DNA of 64,000 nt from [Zimmermannella] faecalis ATCC 13722 (GCF_000381765.1 NZ_KB907084.1:34647-98646); one strand, 5' to 3'. Positions 8,089 through 17,074 are shown, counted from the first letter of the stretch. The notes: generated from the sequence alone by a model not told the origin. Translations and numbers: made by a program.

Positions 8089-9351
8089 CTACAACGCGCG
8101 TTCGTCAGCCTCGACCGGGAGCACAATCGGCCCGGTCTTCACGAGCTCGGCCGTCGACGTCTCGCCGCGGTCTCCCCCGAGGCTCAGCAGCACGAGCGCG
8201 AAGCCGACCGCCGCGAGCGCGAACCCGACCCAGCCCGGCGCGAAGTAGCCGAAGCCCGACGCGATGACGAGCCCGCCCGACCACGCGCCGATGCTGTTGC
8301 CGATGTTGAACGCCGCGTGGTTCGTCGCCGCCCCGATGAGCGGTGCGTCGCCGGCGAGGTTGATGAGCCGGGTCTGCACGGCGGGCGTGAGCGTCGACGA
8401 GGTCGCCGCAACGAGCGGCGTGAGCACGAACAGCGTGACGGGCGTATTCGCGAACAGGGCGAACACGACGAACATGATGAGCAGCGCGATGAACCCGACG
8501 ACGATGCTGCCGCGCGGGAACCGGTCGCTGAGCCAGCCGCCGACGAAGTTGCCGATCGTCATGCCGACGCCGACGCAGGCGAGCAGCCACGGCACGGTCG
8601 ACGCCTCGAGCCCGACCCCGAGCGTCGCGATGTCGGCGATGTACGAGTACACGGCGAAGAATCCGGCGAAGCCGATCGCCCCGACGAGCACCATGAGCAG
8701 GAACGGCCAGCGGCGGTAGGCCTGGAGTTCGTCGACGGGGTTGCGGTGCGGGTTGCCCTCGAGGCGCGGCAGGCTGATCCACGCGAGGGCCATCGCGACG
8801 AGGAAGATGACCGCAACGGCGAGGTAGGCCCAGCGCCACCCCGCGGCCTGCCCGAGCCACGTACCGAGCGGCACGCCGAAGATGTTCGCGATCGTGAGCC
8901 CCGACAGGGCGATCGAGATGCCAATGCCCTGCTTCCCCGGCCCCATGATGCGGCCCGCGAGCAGCGACGCGACGCCGAAGTAGGCGCCGTGCGGCAGCCC
9001 CGCGAGGAACCGCGCGATCATCGTCGTCGCGAACTCGGGAGCCACGGCCGAGAGCGCGTTCGTGAGCGCGAGCGCGGCGAGCAGGATGAGTGCGAGGCGG
9101 CTCTGCGACATTCGTGACCCGAACACCGCGATGGTCGGTGCACCGACGACCACGCCGAGGGCGTAGCCGGTGACGAGCCAGCCGGCGTCGGCGATCGCCT
9201 GCTCTCGCTGGGCGTCAAACGACGGCACGAGGTCGGCCGCGATCTGCGGCAAAATCCCCATCGTGCTGAATTCGGTGCACCCAATGGCAAAGCCACCGAG
9301 TGCGATTGCGAACAGGGCGAGCACCGTGCGGGCACGACTCATTTGCGACAT
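8089..9351 (-). CDS. MFS transporter, DHA1 family (AraJ/YdhP-like exporter)
   Basis: A 420-residue integral membrane protein with twelve predicted segments. The first helix reads FAIGCTEFSTMGILPQIA, the variant of the GTEF-x-GLLP signature that marks AraJ/sugar-efflux-like DHA1 exporters. Its probable role is proton-driven efflux of a drug, sugar or other small molecule; substrate unknown. The first ATG is used because GAAGAAGG lies 6 nt upstream. It is separated from the antiporter gene by about 140 bp that show no clear promoter, and is convergent with the XRE-cupin gene. Confidence 0.85.
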   Translation of the reverse strand: MSQMSRARTVLALFAIALGGFAIGCTEFSTMGILPQIAADLVPSFDAQREQAIADAGWLVTGYALGVVVGAPTIAVFGSRMSQSRLALILLAALALTNALSAVAPEFATTMIARFLAGLPHGAYFGVASLLAGRIMGPGKQGIGISIALSGLTIANIFGVPLGTWLGQAAGWRWAYLAVAVIFLVAMALAWISLPRLEGNPHRNPVDELQAYRRWPFLLMVLVGAIGFAGFFAVYSYIADIATLGVGLEASTVPWLLACVGVGMTIGNFVGGWLSDRFPRGSIVVGFIALLIMFVVFALFANTPVTLFVLTPLVAATSSTLTPAVQTRLINLAGDAPLIGAATNHAAFNIGNSIGAWSGGLVIASGFGYFAPGWVGFALAAVGFALVLLSLGGDRGETSTAELVKTGPIVLPVEADERAL

Positions 9352-9491
9352 GGGACACCTTCTTCCTCGGCTGAACTGGAATCGGTGCCTCGTTGCGCCG
9401 GAGCACTAGCGTACGCGCACGCGTCGACGTCGAAAAATCGCGGCGCCGCCGAAACCGCCGAGTTCGTTCGCCGCGAACGCGCGGCGCCCCG

Positions 9492-11192
9492 CTACTCGCC
9501 GTCGAGGCGCATCGCGCCGTTGTCGATGCGCGTCTGCGCGTACTCGATCGTCGACGACCGGTAGGTGCCCGACGACCGGGCCTCCTGCAGCGCAGCGTGC
9601 TCGGTCGTGAAGATGAGCCGCTGCAGTTCGACGACCTGCTGCCGTGCCTCGCTCTCCTGCGGTGGTACCGCCGCGTCGTCGGCGACCGCGAGCATCCGCT
9701 CGTTGCGTTCCCGCAGCCGTCGCACGAGCTCGGCGTCGAACTCGCCGCCGTCGGGCCGCCGCAGCTCGCTGCTCGCGAGCATGTCGTCGGTCGCGGCGGC
9801 GAGCTCGCGCATGAGGCGCCCGCGCTCGCGCTCGAGCTCCTCGGCGGGGGTTCCGCGAATGCCGAGCAGCTGAATGAGCAGCGGCAGCGTGCCGCCCTGC
9901 GCGATGAGGGTGATGATCGCGACCGTGAAGGCGATGAGAATGAGCTGCGGCCGGTACGGCAGGTCGACGGGCAGCGACTGTGCCGCCGCAAGGGTGACGA
10001 CGCCGCGCATGCCCGACCAGGCGAGCACGGCGCCGCCGCGCCAGTCGAGCCCCTCGTTGACGTAGAAGTTCGCGTCGGCGACGCGCTGGCGCAGCGCCCG
10101 CTGCACGCGCTTCGGCCGCGGATGCTCGGGGCGGTCGAGCTCGTCGAGCTTCGTGAGCACGCGGTTGTACTGGTCGATGCGGCCCTCGTGTTTCGCCTGG
10201 CTGCGGCGCAGCCAGTACACGAGCGGCACCATGAACGCGACGCGGAGCAGGATGAGCGCGATGGTCGCGCCGGCGCCGATGGCGACCGCACCCCAGACGC
10301 CGAGGCCCGCCTCTTCGACGCCCTCGATGACGCTCATGAGCTGGAGTCCCATGAGCAGGAACACGCCGTTCTCGAGCAGCATCTGAATCGTGCGCCAGTT
10401 CGTGCGCTCGGCGATGCGGTCTTCGGCGGTGAGCCGACGCGGGGCCAACGCCCCCGTCACGAGCCCCGCCGCGACAACGGCGAGGACGCCCGAGGCGCCG
10501 AACTCCTCGGCGGGCAGGTACGCGAGAAACGGTACGACGAACGACACGGCCGTCGTGAGCTGCACCTGCCCGATCTTCGAGCGGATCCAGGTTGTCACCG
10601 CGCCGACCACGATGCCGATGATGATCGCGACGATCACCGCGTAGCCGAAGTCGACGACCGCATCCCAGAGCGAGAAGGATGCGCCGATCGCGGCGATCGC
10701 GGAGCGGAGCAGCACGAGCGCCGTCGCGTCGTTCACGAGCCCCTCCCCCTCGAGAATCGTGACGAGGCGGGGCGGCAGGCCGAGGCGCTTCCCGATCGAC
10801 GTCGCGGCGACGGCGTCGGGCGGGCTGATGACGGCGCCGACGGCGACCGCCGACGCGAACGAGAGGTTGGGGAACGCGAGGTAGATGAGCGCGCCCGCAC
10901 CGAACGCCGACACGAGCACGAGCACGACCGACAGGGCCGAGATCGAACCGAAGTTGCGGCGGAAGTCGGTCGTCGGCATGTTCACCGCGGCGCCGTAGAG
11001 AATCGGCGGCAGCACGACCGCGAGAATGATCTCGGGTTCGACGACGAACGACTCCATGCCGGGGAGAAAACTGCCCGCCGTGCCGAGCAACACCATGATG
11101 ATCGGCACGGCGACGCCGAGTCGCGAGGCAAACACCGAACCGAGCACGATCACGATGACGCCGACGACGGCGAACAGTTCAATCTCCAGCAT
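9492..11192 (-). CDS. CPA1-family Na+/H+ antiporter (NhaP/NHE-like)
   Basis: A 566-residue protein with a hydrophobic N-terminal 400 residues and a charged cytoplasmic tail. It carries the CPA1 motifs VLPPILYGAA, AVISPPDAVAATSIGKRLGLP and EGEGLVNDATALVL; the Asp of NDA is the ion-binding residue in this family. It exchanges cytoplasmic Na+ (or K+) for external H+ and so serves pH and salt homeostasis. Its start lies 11 bp after the stop of the DHA2 exporter gene, which suggests an operon tetR-exporter-antiporter, an unusual partnership. Confidence 0.92.
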   Translation of the reverse strand: MLEIELFAVVGVIVIVLGSVFASRLGVAVPIIMVLLGTAGSFLPGMESFVVEPEIILAVVLPPILYGAAVNMPTTDFRRNFGSISALSVVLVLVSAFGAGALIYLAFPNLSFASAVAVGAVISPPDAVAATSIGKRLGLPPRLVTILEGEGLVNDATALVLLRSAIAAIGASFSLWDAVVDFGYAVIVAIIIGIVVGAVTTWIRSKIGQVQLTTAVSFVVPFLAYLPAEEFGASGVLAVVAAGLVTGALAPRRLTAEDRIAERTNWRTIQMLLENGVFLLMGLQLMSVIEGVEEAGLGVWGAVAIGAGATIALILLRVAFMVPLVYWLRRSQAKHEGRIDQYNRVLTKLDELDRPEHPRPKRVQRALRQRVADANFYVNEGLDWRGGAVLAWSGMRGVVTLAAAQSLPVDLPYRPQLILIAFTVAIITLIAQGGTLPLLIQLLGIRGTPAEELERERGRLMRELAAATDDMLASSELRRPDGGEFDAELVRRLRERNERMLAVADDAAVPPQESEARQQVVELQRLIFTTEHAALQEARSSGTYRSSTIEYAQTRIDNGAMRLDGE

Positions 11193-11203
11193 GCTGCCTC
11201 ACG

Positions 11204-12799
11204 TTAGGCGATGACCTCGCCGTGCGTCGCAGCCTCGGTCTCCGCATCCTCGTTCTCGATCGTGGTCGAGAGCTGCTTCTCGCGCACGAACGCCACGAGC
11301 ACGAGCCCGACGAGCACGAGCGGGACGATGTAGAGCAGGATCGGCAGGAGCGCCTCGTTGTACGACGACACGATGACGTCGCGCACGGGGCCGGGCAGCG
11401 AGTTCACGACCGCCGGCGTGAGCGAGGTCGCCCCGATGTCCGACGATCCACCGGTCGACGGCATACCGGCCATGCGCTCCGTGAGGAAGTCGACGAGTCG
11501 CGTCGAGAACAGCGAGCCGACGACGGCCGAACCGACCGTCGCGCCGACCTGCCGGAAGTAGTTGTTCGCGGCGGTCGCCGTGCCGACGACTCGGCCCGGG
11601 AACTCGTTCTGCACGACGAGCGTGAGGATCTGCATGCTGAACCCAATGCCGATACCGATCACGGCGAGGTAGCAGCACATGACCCACATGGGGGTGTCGA
11701 CCGCGAGCCCCGAGAGCAGCACGAGGCCGACCGAGAGGATCACGAGGCCGACGAGCGGGAACAGCTTGTAGCGGCCAGTGCGCGAGACGATCTGGCCCGA
11801 CGAGATCGAGGCGACGAGCACGGCGCCCATCATGGGGGTCATGAGCAGGCCGGCCTCGGTCGCGTTCACGCCGGTGACCATCTGGATGTACGTCGGCATG
11901 TAGCCGAGCGTGCCGAACATCGCGACGCCGACGACGAGGCTCGCGCCGGTCGTGAGCAGGAAGTTGCGGTTCTTGAAGAGGTAGCCGGGCATGATCGGGC
12001 TCTCGGCGTACCGCTCCGCGACCGCGAACGCGATGGCGCAGACGACGGCGGCGGCGATGAGGCCGATGATGACGGGCGAGTTCCACTCGTAGGTGCTGCC
12101 GCCCCAGGTGCACACGAGCACGAGCGCGGTCGTCGCGGCGGCGATGAGCGCCATGCCGAGGTAGTCGAGGCGCGGGTACTCCTTCGACCGGTTGTGCGGC
12201 TTGAGAAACAGCAGCACCGCGATGATCGCGAGCACGGCCAGCGGCACGTTCATCCAGAACGACCAGCGCCAGCCCGGGCCGTCGGTGAACCAGCCGCCGA
12301 CGAGCGGGCCCGCGACCGAGCACACCGCGAACACGGCGCCGAACACGCCCATGTACTTACCGCGCTCACGCGCGGGCACGGCGTCGGCCATTGCGGCCTG
12401 CGAGAGGATCATGAGGCCACCGCCACCGAGACCCTGCACGACGCGGGCGATGATGAGCCACTCCATGTCTTGCGCGAGGCCACCAATGACCGAGCCGACA
12501 GCGAAGAGGAGAATCGCGGCGACGAGCACGATCTTTCGGCCGAAGATGTCGCTGATGCGGCCGTAGATGGGCATGACCACGGTGCTCGCGAGAATGAACG
12601 CAGTGATGACCCAGGCCATGTGGTCGGCGCCGTTGAGCTCCCCGACGATGGTCGGCAGCGCGGTCGAGAGCACGGTCTGCCCGAGCGCCGACATGAGCAT
12701 CGTCACAATGAGGCCGATGAAGAGGAGCACCACGCTCTGCTGGTGCTCCTTGGGTTGTGCGAGCGGGCTCGTGCCCGCAGATTCAAGCGTCTTCGTCAT
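11204..12799 (-). CDS. MDR-type MFS exporter, DHA2 family (EmrB/QacA-like, 14 TM)
   Basis: A 531-residue transporter with about fourteen hydrophobic segments. The first helix carries LGQTVLSTALPTIVGEL, the DHA2 signature, and loop 2-3 reads GRISDIFGRKIVL. Family members expel lipophilic drugs and dyes using the proton gradient. Its ATG overlaps the stop of the upstream TetR gene (ATGA), so regulator and exporter are cotranscribed and the exporter is almost certainly under that repressor. The antiporter gene follows after 11 bp. Confidence 0.93.
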   Translation of the reverse strand: MTKTLESAGTSPLAQPKEHQQSVVLLFIGLIVTMLMSALGQTVLSTALPTIVGELNGADHMAWVITAFILASTVVMPIYGRISDIFGRKIVLVAAILLFAVGSVIGGLAQDMEWLIIARVVQGLGGGGLMILSQAAMADAVPARERGKYMGVFGAVFAVCSVAGPLVGGWFTDGPGWRWSFWMNVPLAVLAIIAVLLFLKPHNRSKEYPRLDYLGMALIAAATTALVLVCTWGGSTYEWNSPVIIGLIAAAVVCAIAFAVAERYAESPIMPGYLFKNRNFLLTTGASLVVGVAMFGTLGYMPTYIQMVTGVNATEAGLLMTPMMGAVLVASISSGQIVSRTGRYKLFPLVGLVILSVGLVLLSGLAVDTPMWVMCCYLAVIGIGIGFSMQILTLVVQNEFPGRVVGTATAANNYFRQVGATVGSAVVGSLFSTRLVDFLTERMAGMPSTGGSSDIGATSLTPAVVNSLPGPVRDVIVSSYNEALLPILLYIVPLVLVGLVLVAFVREKQLSTTIENEDAETEAATHGEVIA

Positions 12800-13467
12800 T
12801 TCACTTCTTTCAGTGCGGCCTGAAACGCCGCGATCGCGGGCGTGAACGCCTCACGGGTTGGATTGTGGAGAATTTCGGGGCTCATGCGGAACGTGTACTT
12901 GAGAATCGCGCCGGCGAGCGTGATGGTTGCCTCCGCGACGGCCCGTTCCTCGTGACCGACGTCGTCGCGCTCGTCGATCTTGTGCAGCGCGAGCTCGCGA
13001 ACCTGCTCCTGCATCTCTTGGAACCGCTGGTGCATCCGCGATTTCAGCTCGGGGTGCAGGTTCGCGAGCCGATGCAGCTCTTCGCGGCTCGTCCCGGTTT
13101 GCCGAATGTTCGCCACAGACCGGGCGAGCAGCACGACCATGCGTCCGAGCCGGTCGCCCTCCCCCGGATGCTCGAGGAACTCGTTCAGCGCGTCGTCAGG
13201 CATCACGACGTGCGTGAGGCCGAGCACCGCATCCTCTTTCGATGGGTAGTAGTTGAAGAGCGTGCGGCGCGAGACGCCGGCGCGCTCGGCGATCGCGGCG
13301 ATCGTCGTGTCGGCGAGGCCGCGTTCGGCGACGAGCTCGCTCGCCGCCGTGTGGATCTGCTGCAGTGACTCCTGCCGCTGGCGCTCGCGCAGCCCGCAGG
13401 CGGGCGCGCCGTCGAGCGCAACGTCGACCTCCTCGGCCTCAGCTTCGGGTTCTCGTAAATTTTGCAC
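12796..13467 (-). CDS. TetR-family repressor of the exporter operon
   Basis: A 223-residue regulator. The helix-turn-helix lies at about residues 34-80 (HTAASELVAERGLADTTIAAIAERAGVSRRTLFNYYPSKEDAV), and the C-terminal ligand domain is typical in length. It is the first gene of the tetR-DHA2-CPA1 unit, overlapping the exporter by 4 nt. Two TGCACTAGTGCA palindromes lie over and just upstream of the GTG start, which indicates autorepression. The GTG itself falls inside one operator, so the mRNA may be leaderless or translation may begin slightly downstream; the exact start is uncertain. Confidence 0.88.
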   Translation of the reverse strand: MQNLREPEAEAEEVDVALDGAPACGLRERQRQESLQQIHTAASELVAERGLADTTIAAIAERAGVSRRTLFNYYPSKEDAVLGLTHVVMPDDALNEFLEHPGEGDRLGRMVVLLARSVANIRQTGTSREELHRLANLHPELKSRMHQRFQEMQEQVRELALHKIDERDDVGHEERAVAEATITLAGAILKYTFRMSPEILHNPTREAFTPAIAAFQAALKEVK

Positions 13468-13474
13468 TAGTGCA
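13463..13474. promoter_or_regulatory. TetR operator 1 (TGCACTAGTGCA)
   Basis: A perfect 12-bp palindrome that includes the GTG start codon of the TetR gene. Its centre is 34 bp from that of a second identical palindrome, about three helical turns. A degenerate half site (TGCACTCCTGCA) lies between them. Confidence 0.75.
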
Positions 13475-13495
13475 TTCTATGCACTCCTGCACGAT

Positions 13496-13509
13496 TTGCA
13501 CTAGTGCAA
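13496..13509. promoter_or_regulatory. TetR operator 2 (TTGCACTAGTGCAA)
   Basis: A perfect 14-bp palindrome sharing its 12-bp core with the site at 13463. The pair probably flanks the promoter of the tetR-exporter-antiporter operon, and is most simply read as the binding sites of that TetR. Confidence 0.75.
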
Positions 13510-13574
13510 CACGCAAATCGCCCCGTCACACGGTGTGCAACGGGGCGAACGGGGCGGGCGGATGCGCGGTGCGG

Positions 13575-14117
13575 CTAGGCGTTCTGCGCGAGGAGGGCTT
13601 CTTTGAGTTGCTTCCGCGCGCGGTTGAGCCGTGAGCGAACCGTCTGCACGGGCACCTGCTGGTACTCGGCGATCTGCTCGTACGTGTAGTCACCGAACTC
13701 GCGCAGCACGAGCGCGACCCGAAAGTCTTCCGTGAGCGTCTTCAGCGCCTGTTGAACGCGGTCGCGTACGGCATGGTCTTCGGCGAAGTCGGGGCCGCCG
13801 TCGCCCTCGAACACGAACTCCGAGTCGTCGTCGACCGTCAGCTCGCGGCGCTTGCGCAGCAGGGCGAGCGCCGCGTTCGTCGCGATCCGGAACGCCCAGG
13901 TACTGATCGACGCCTCGCCGCGGAACTTCGGCAGGTTCTGCCAAATCGCGATCATCGCATCCTGCAGCGCATCTTCCGCGTCGGCGCGGTTGCCGATCGT
14001 GCGCACGCACACCGCGAACAACCGATCGCGGTACGGGTACAACAGCTGACCGAACGCCTGTCGGTCGCCCTGCTTCGCTTTCGCGAGCAGCGCGGCTTCG
14101 TTCTCGGATGCTGCCAC
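13575..14117 (-). CDS. ECF RNA polymerase sigma factor
   Basis: A 180-residue sigma factor. Region 2 covers about residues 20-85 (YRDRLFAVCVRTIGNRADAEDALQDAMIAIW) and region 4 about 125-178 (LREFGDYTYEQIAEYQQVPVQTVRSRLNRARKQL), joined by an acidic linker. The GTG at 14117 is chosen because GGAAGA lies just upstream. No anti-sigma gene is adjacent, so its control is unknown. The neighbouring divergent genes share a strict ECF-type promoter (GGGAACTTT-N13-GCATC), making this sigma factor the best candidate to read it. The same motif was not found before the sigma gene itself. Confidence 0.9.
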   Translation of the reverse strand: MAASENEAALLAKAKQGDRQAFGQLLYPYRDRLFAVCVRTIGNRADAEDALQDAMIAIWQNLPKFRGEASISTWAFRIATNAALALLRKRRELTVDDDSEFVFEGDGGPDFAEDHAVRDRVQQALKTLTEDFRVALVLREFGDYTYEQIAEYQQVPVQTVRSRLNRARKQLKEALLAQNA

Positions 14118-14335
14118 GTCGCGTCTTCCTTCGCGTTGATTTCCCCCGGATGCGCCCCGCTCGCGTGGCCGCGGGTGGGAGCACAGTCGTCTGATCGTAG
14201 CGTCCATGGCCAAACGGCGCCCTCAGCCGCCGCCGCATCCGCGCATCCCCCGCCACACAGCGCGTGCGGACGCGGCGTTGCGCGACGTCGGAGGGGATCG
14301 CCAGCAACGATTCTTCAAGATGTTCTTCAGGGCGC

Positions 14336-14363
14336 GGGAACTTTCCGCGCTTAGTGTGCATCC
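14336..14363 (+). promoter_or_regulatory. ECF-type promoter 1 (GGGAACTTT-N13-GCATCC)
   Basis: GGGAACTTT at 14336-14344 is followed after exactly 13 nt by GCATCC at 14358-14363. The ATG of repeat gene A is 43 nt beyond the start of the -10 element, giving a leader of about 30 nt with RBS GGGAGAA. Three further copies with identical spacing precede the next three genes. Confidence 0.85.
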
Positions 14364-14400
14364 AACCTTCGTTCTGCACGCCGGATACAGGGAGAACCCA

Positions 14401-15234
14401 ATGACTACCAACGGACCTGAAGCCACCAACGGCTACGCCAGCCAGACCGGCTACGACACCGACGGCGACGGCAACGTCGAGACCGTCGAGTACGACGTGT
14501 ACGGCAATGGCGAGGTCGACGAGACCCACTACGACACGAACGGTGACGGCGCGGTCGACGACATTTACTCGGACACCGACGGCGACGGCTTCATCGACAC
14601 CCGCTTCATCGACACGAACGGCGACGGCGTGATCGACTACGCCGATGTCGACACCGACGGCGACGGCATCATCGACACGACGATGTACGACACCGACGGC
14701 GACGGGGTGCTCGACGAGGCCCACGCCGACACCGACGGCGACAGCTACGCCGACACCTACTACTCGCTCGGCGAGGGTGAGGCGCCGGCCCCGAACGTGA
14801 CGCCGAATGCCGACGTCGACGAGAGCAACGCCGCTCCCGAGGGCGAGCAGCCAGCCGACCCGGAGGCTCCGGTCGAAGAGACGCCGACCGAGGATGCCCC
14901 GACCGACGAGGGCGGATCGGGCGACGACACGATCGACACCGACGGCGTCGACTACGACGACTCCGGCTCGTACGTTGAGGGCGAGGCCACGATCGACGCC
15001 GACGGCGACGGCGTCGCCGACACCGCCGAGGTCGACATCGACGGCGACGGTGTGCTCGACGGCACCCTCAGCGACTTCGACGGCGACGGCCTCGCCGAGG
15101 AGATCGCCTACGACAGCGACGGTGACGGCATCTACGACACCTTCGGCACTGACACCGACGGCGACGGCATCGCCGACGAATACACGATCGACACCGACGG
15201 CGACGGCGTCGGTGACACCCCGGTCGACATGTAA
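14401..15234 (+). CDS. Acidic DxDGDGxxD calcium-loop repeat protein A
   Basis: A 277-residue, extremely acidic protein built from about 14 copies of a unit like YDTDGDGxxD, each resembling the calcium-binding loop of EF-hands, dockerins and thrombospondin type 3 repeats. Eight units fill about residues 17-120, a Pro/Glu-rich linker follows, and six units fill residues 197-277. There is no signal peptide, membrane segment or cell-wall motif, so it appears cytoplasmic unless exported by an unknown route. It has its own ECF-type promoter and a terminator, so it is monocistronic. Function is not known; calcium binding is inferred from the motif. Confidence 0.85.
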   Translation: MTTNGPEATNGYASQTGYDTDGDGNVETVEYDVYGNGEVDETHYDTNGDGAVDDIYSDTDGDGFIDTRFIDTNGDGVIDYADVDTDGDGIIDTTMYDTDGDGVLDEAHADTDGDSYADTYYSLGEGEAPAPNVTPNADVDESNAAPEGEQPADPEAPVEETPTEDAPTDEGGSGDDTIDTDGVDYDDSGSYVEGEATIDADGDGVADTAEVDIDGDGVLDGTLSDFDGDGLAEEIAYDSDGDGIYDTFGTDTDGDGIADEYTIDTDGDGVGDTPVDM

Positions 15235-15242
15235 TGCACCAC

Positions 15243-15274
15243 CCAATGCCCGGTCGTTCGCGACCGGGCATTGG
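15243..15274 (+). terminator. Terminator hairpin after repeat gene A
   Basis: A 14-bp perfect stem (CCAATGCCCGGTCG and its complement) closes a TTCG tetraloop 9 nt after the stop codon. It separates gene A from the promoter of gene B. Confidence 0.85.
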
Positions 15275-15322
15275 CCGCTTTCCCGGAATCCTCGCCTACG
15301 TTGTCGAGAACTCCGCCGCCAC

Positions 15323-15350
15323 GGGAACTTTCTTGCGGCCCGTCGCATCC
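15323..15350 (+). promoter_or_regulatory. ECF-type promoter 2
   Basis: GGGAACTTT at 15323-15331, 13 nt, then GCATCC at 15345-15350; the ATG of gene B is 50 nt beyond the start of the -10 element. Spacing and sequence are identical to promoters 1 and 4. Confidence 0.85.
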
Positions 15351-15394
15351 AATTACCGATTCGCAGCCCACACCTTCAGTAAAGGACCAGGACC

Positions 15395-16447
15395 ATGAGC
15401 AACACGAACGGCATCCAGCACACCGACGGCGCAGGCAACTCGACCGACGAGAACACGACGACCGGCAACGCCGCCGACTACAGCAACTACACCGACGACG
15501 CGCAGTACATCGACACCGACGGCGACGGCCTGGGCAACGTCTACAACGTCGACTCCGACGGTGACGGCTACGCCGAATCGACCTTCATCGACACCGACGG
15601 CGACGGCACGCCCGACTCGATCATCACCGACAACGACGGCGACGGCATCCCCGACGACAACTGGTCGGGCAACGACGAAACCGACAGCTCGGGCGTCGAC
15701 GCCGACAGCTCGACGGAGCCCGAGACCGAGACGATCCCCTCGGACACGACCGAGGAGGCGCCGGAAGAGTCGTACTCGAGCAACCCCGTCGATTCGATCA
15801 ACCCCGAGACCACCGGCTACGCCTCGGCGACGCACTACGACGTCGACGGCGACGGCGTGATCGACGCGACCGAGTACGACGTTGATGGCGACGGCTACGT
15901 CGACGCCACCTCGTACGACCACAACGGCGACGGCGTGGCCGACCAGCTCGTTGTCGACACCGACGGCGACGGCTACGCCGAGACCATCGTGACCGACACC
16001 AACCGCGACGGCAGCTACGACTACGCCGAGATCGACACCGACGGTGACGGCTACTCCGACACCTACGCGTACGACACCGACGGCGACGGCGTGATCGACA
16101 CGGTCGACTACGACACCGACGGCGACGGCTTTGCCGACGAGACCGTCAACCAGGACGGCTCGACCAACGCGTCGAACATCGCGGCGCCCTCGACCGGCGC
16201 GCAGTTCGACCTCGACGGCGACGGCGTCAACGAATCGACCTACGTCGACGTCGACGGCGACGGCATTGTCGACGGCATCGGCAGCGACTTTGACGGCGAC
16301 GGCATCGCCGAGGTCGTCTACGTCGACACCGACGGCGACGGCTACGTCGACACCGTGGTCGAAGACACCGACGGCGACGGCTACCTCGACACGGCCACCA
16401 CCGACGCCGACGGCGACGGCTACGCCGACACCGAGGTTTCGCTCTAA
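15395..16447 (+). CDS. Acidic DxDGDGxxD calcium-loop repeat protein B
   Basis: The largest of the set at 350 residues, with about 18 DxDGDGxxD units in three blocks of roughly 4, 8 and 6. The 8+6 arrangement matches protein A, with an additional N-terminal block, so A and B look like paralogues. The linker between blocks 1 and 2 is Ser/Thr/Glu-rich. No signal peptide or membrane segment is seen. RBS AAAGGA lies upstream of the ATG. The degenerate third codon positions differ between units, showing that the repeats are old and maintained for protein sequence. Role unknown; a flexible Ca2+-binding or scaffold protein is inferred. Confidence 0.85.
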   Translation: MSNTNGIQHTDGAGNSTDENTTTGNAADYSNYTDDAQYIDTDGDGLGNVYNVDSDGDGYAESTFIDTDGDGTPDSIITDNDGDGIPDDNWSGNDETDSSGVDADSSTEPETETIPSDTTEEAPEESYSSNPVDSINPETTGYASATHYDVDGDGVIDATEYDVDGDGYVDATSYDHNGDGVADQLVVDTDGDGYAETIVTDTNRDGSYDYAEIDTDGDGYSDTYAYDTDGDGVIDTVDYDTDGDGFADETVNQDGSTNASNIAAPSTGAQFDLDGDGVNESTYVDVDGDGIVDGIGSDFDGDGIAEVVYVDTDGDGYVDTVVEDTDGDGYLDTATTDADGDGYADTEVSL

Positions 16448-16460
16448 CTTCGGGGCAACG

Positions 16461-16479
16461 AGATTCGCAAAAAGAATCT
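16461..16479 (+). terminator. Small hairpin after repeat gene B
   Basis: A 6-bp stem AGATTC/GAATCT with a GCAAAAA loop, 14 nt after the stop of gene B and directly before a much stronger GC hairpin. It may contribute to 3'-end formation. Confidence 0.4.
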
Positions 16480-16512
16480 GCGCGGGGCGGGAACTTTTCA
16501 CCCGCCCCGCGC
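16480..16512 (+). terminator. GC hairpin that contains the promoter of gene C
   Basis: A 12-bp perfect stem (GCGCGGGGCGGG and complement) closes a 9-nt loop AACTTTTCA. The structure encloses the whole -35 and spacer of the ECF promoter of gene C. It can terminate gene B transcripts while the same DNA serves as promoter for gene C. Confidence 0.7.
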
Positions 16513-16516
16513 ATCT
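16489..16516 (+). promoter_or_regulatory. ECF-type promoter 3
   Basis: GGGAACTTT at 16489-16497, 13 nt, then GCATCT at 16511-16516. It precedes the ATG of gene C by 45 nt measured from the -10 element. It overlaps the terminator-like hairpin of gene B. Confidence 0.8.
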
Positions 16517-16555
16517 CATACGTAACGCGATATTTGTGACCAAAGGATTCCGATC

Positions 16556-17038
16556 ATGGTGAACGAACCACAGGAAGAGCAGCTCCTCGGCGACGCCCCC
16601 GCAGTGAGCGATGCCGGCTGGGACTCGCTGCTCTCATCGACGTTCAGCGCTCCCCCGGGATTCGCCGACTTCTTGGTCGACATGTTCGATTCGGTCGGCG
16701 ACGACGGCGAGGTCTCCGAGACGACCCCCGACGGGGTCGACGACGGTGACGACGGCGCGATCGACCCCGACGCGATCGACGATGACGACCTCGACCCCGG
16801 CACGGGCGAAGACCCCGTGGACGGTGCCGACGAGAGCGACAGCGACGACTCCGCCGCCGACGAGCCCTCCGCCAACGAACAGACCTACACCGAGCCCGAC
16901 CCCGTCGATGCCCTCACGGGCGCCGGCGAGTCGAGCGACGACTACTCCGCACTCGATGACGACGGCTACGGCGAGAGCGACTTCGACGCCGGTGACGACG
17001 GTACCGACGACATCGACGTCGGTGACCTCGGCTTCTAG
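16556..17038 (+). CDS. Acidic protein C (same regulon, no regular repeats)
   Basis: A 160-residue protein with a distinct N-terminal 45 residues (including GWDSLLSSTF and PPGFADFLVDMFDSVGDD) and an Asp/Glu/Ser-rich, probably disordered tail. It lacks regular DxDGDGxxD units, unlike its neighbours, but has the same promoter type and the same position in the cluster. The N-terminal segment could be an amphipathic interaction motif that links the set to a partner; this is speculation. The family is not recognised. IniB of mycobacteria also pairs a short N-terminal domain with a low-complexity tail, but no sequence similarity is claimed. Confidence 0.75.
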   Translation: MVNEPQEEQLLGDAPAVSDAGWDSLLSSTFSAPPGFADFLVDMFDSVGDDGEVSETTPDGVDDGDDGAIDPDAIDDDDLDPGTGEDPVDGADESDSDDSAADEPSANEQTYTEPDPVDALTGAGESSDDYSALDDDGYGESDFDAGDDGTDDIDVGDLGF

Positions 17039-17074
17039 GCGCTCCCCCATCCGCACCGCGTAAATTCGCGCAAC

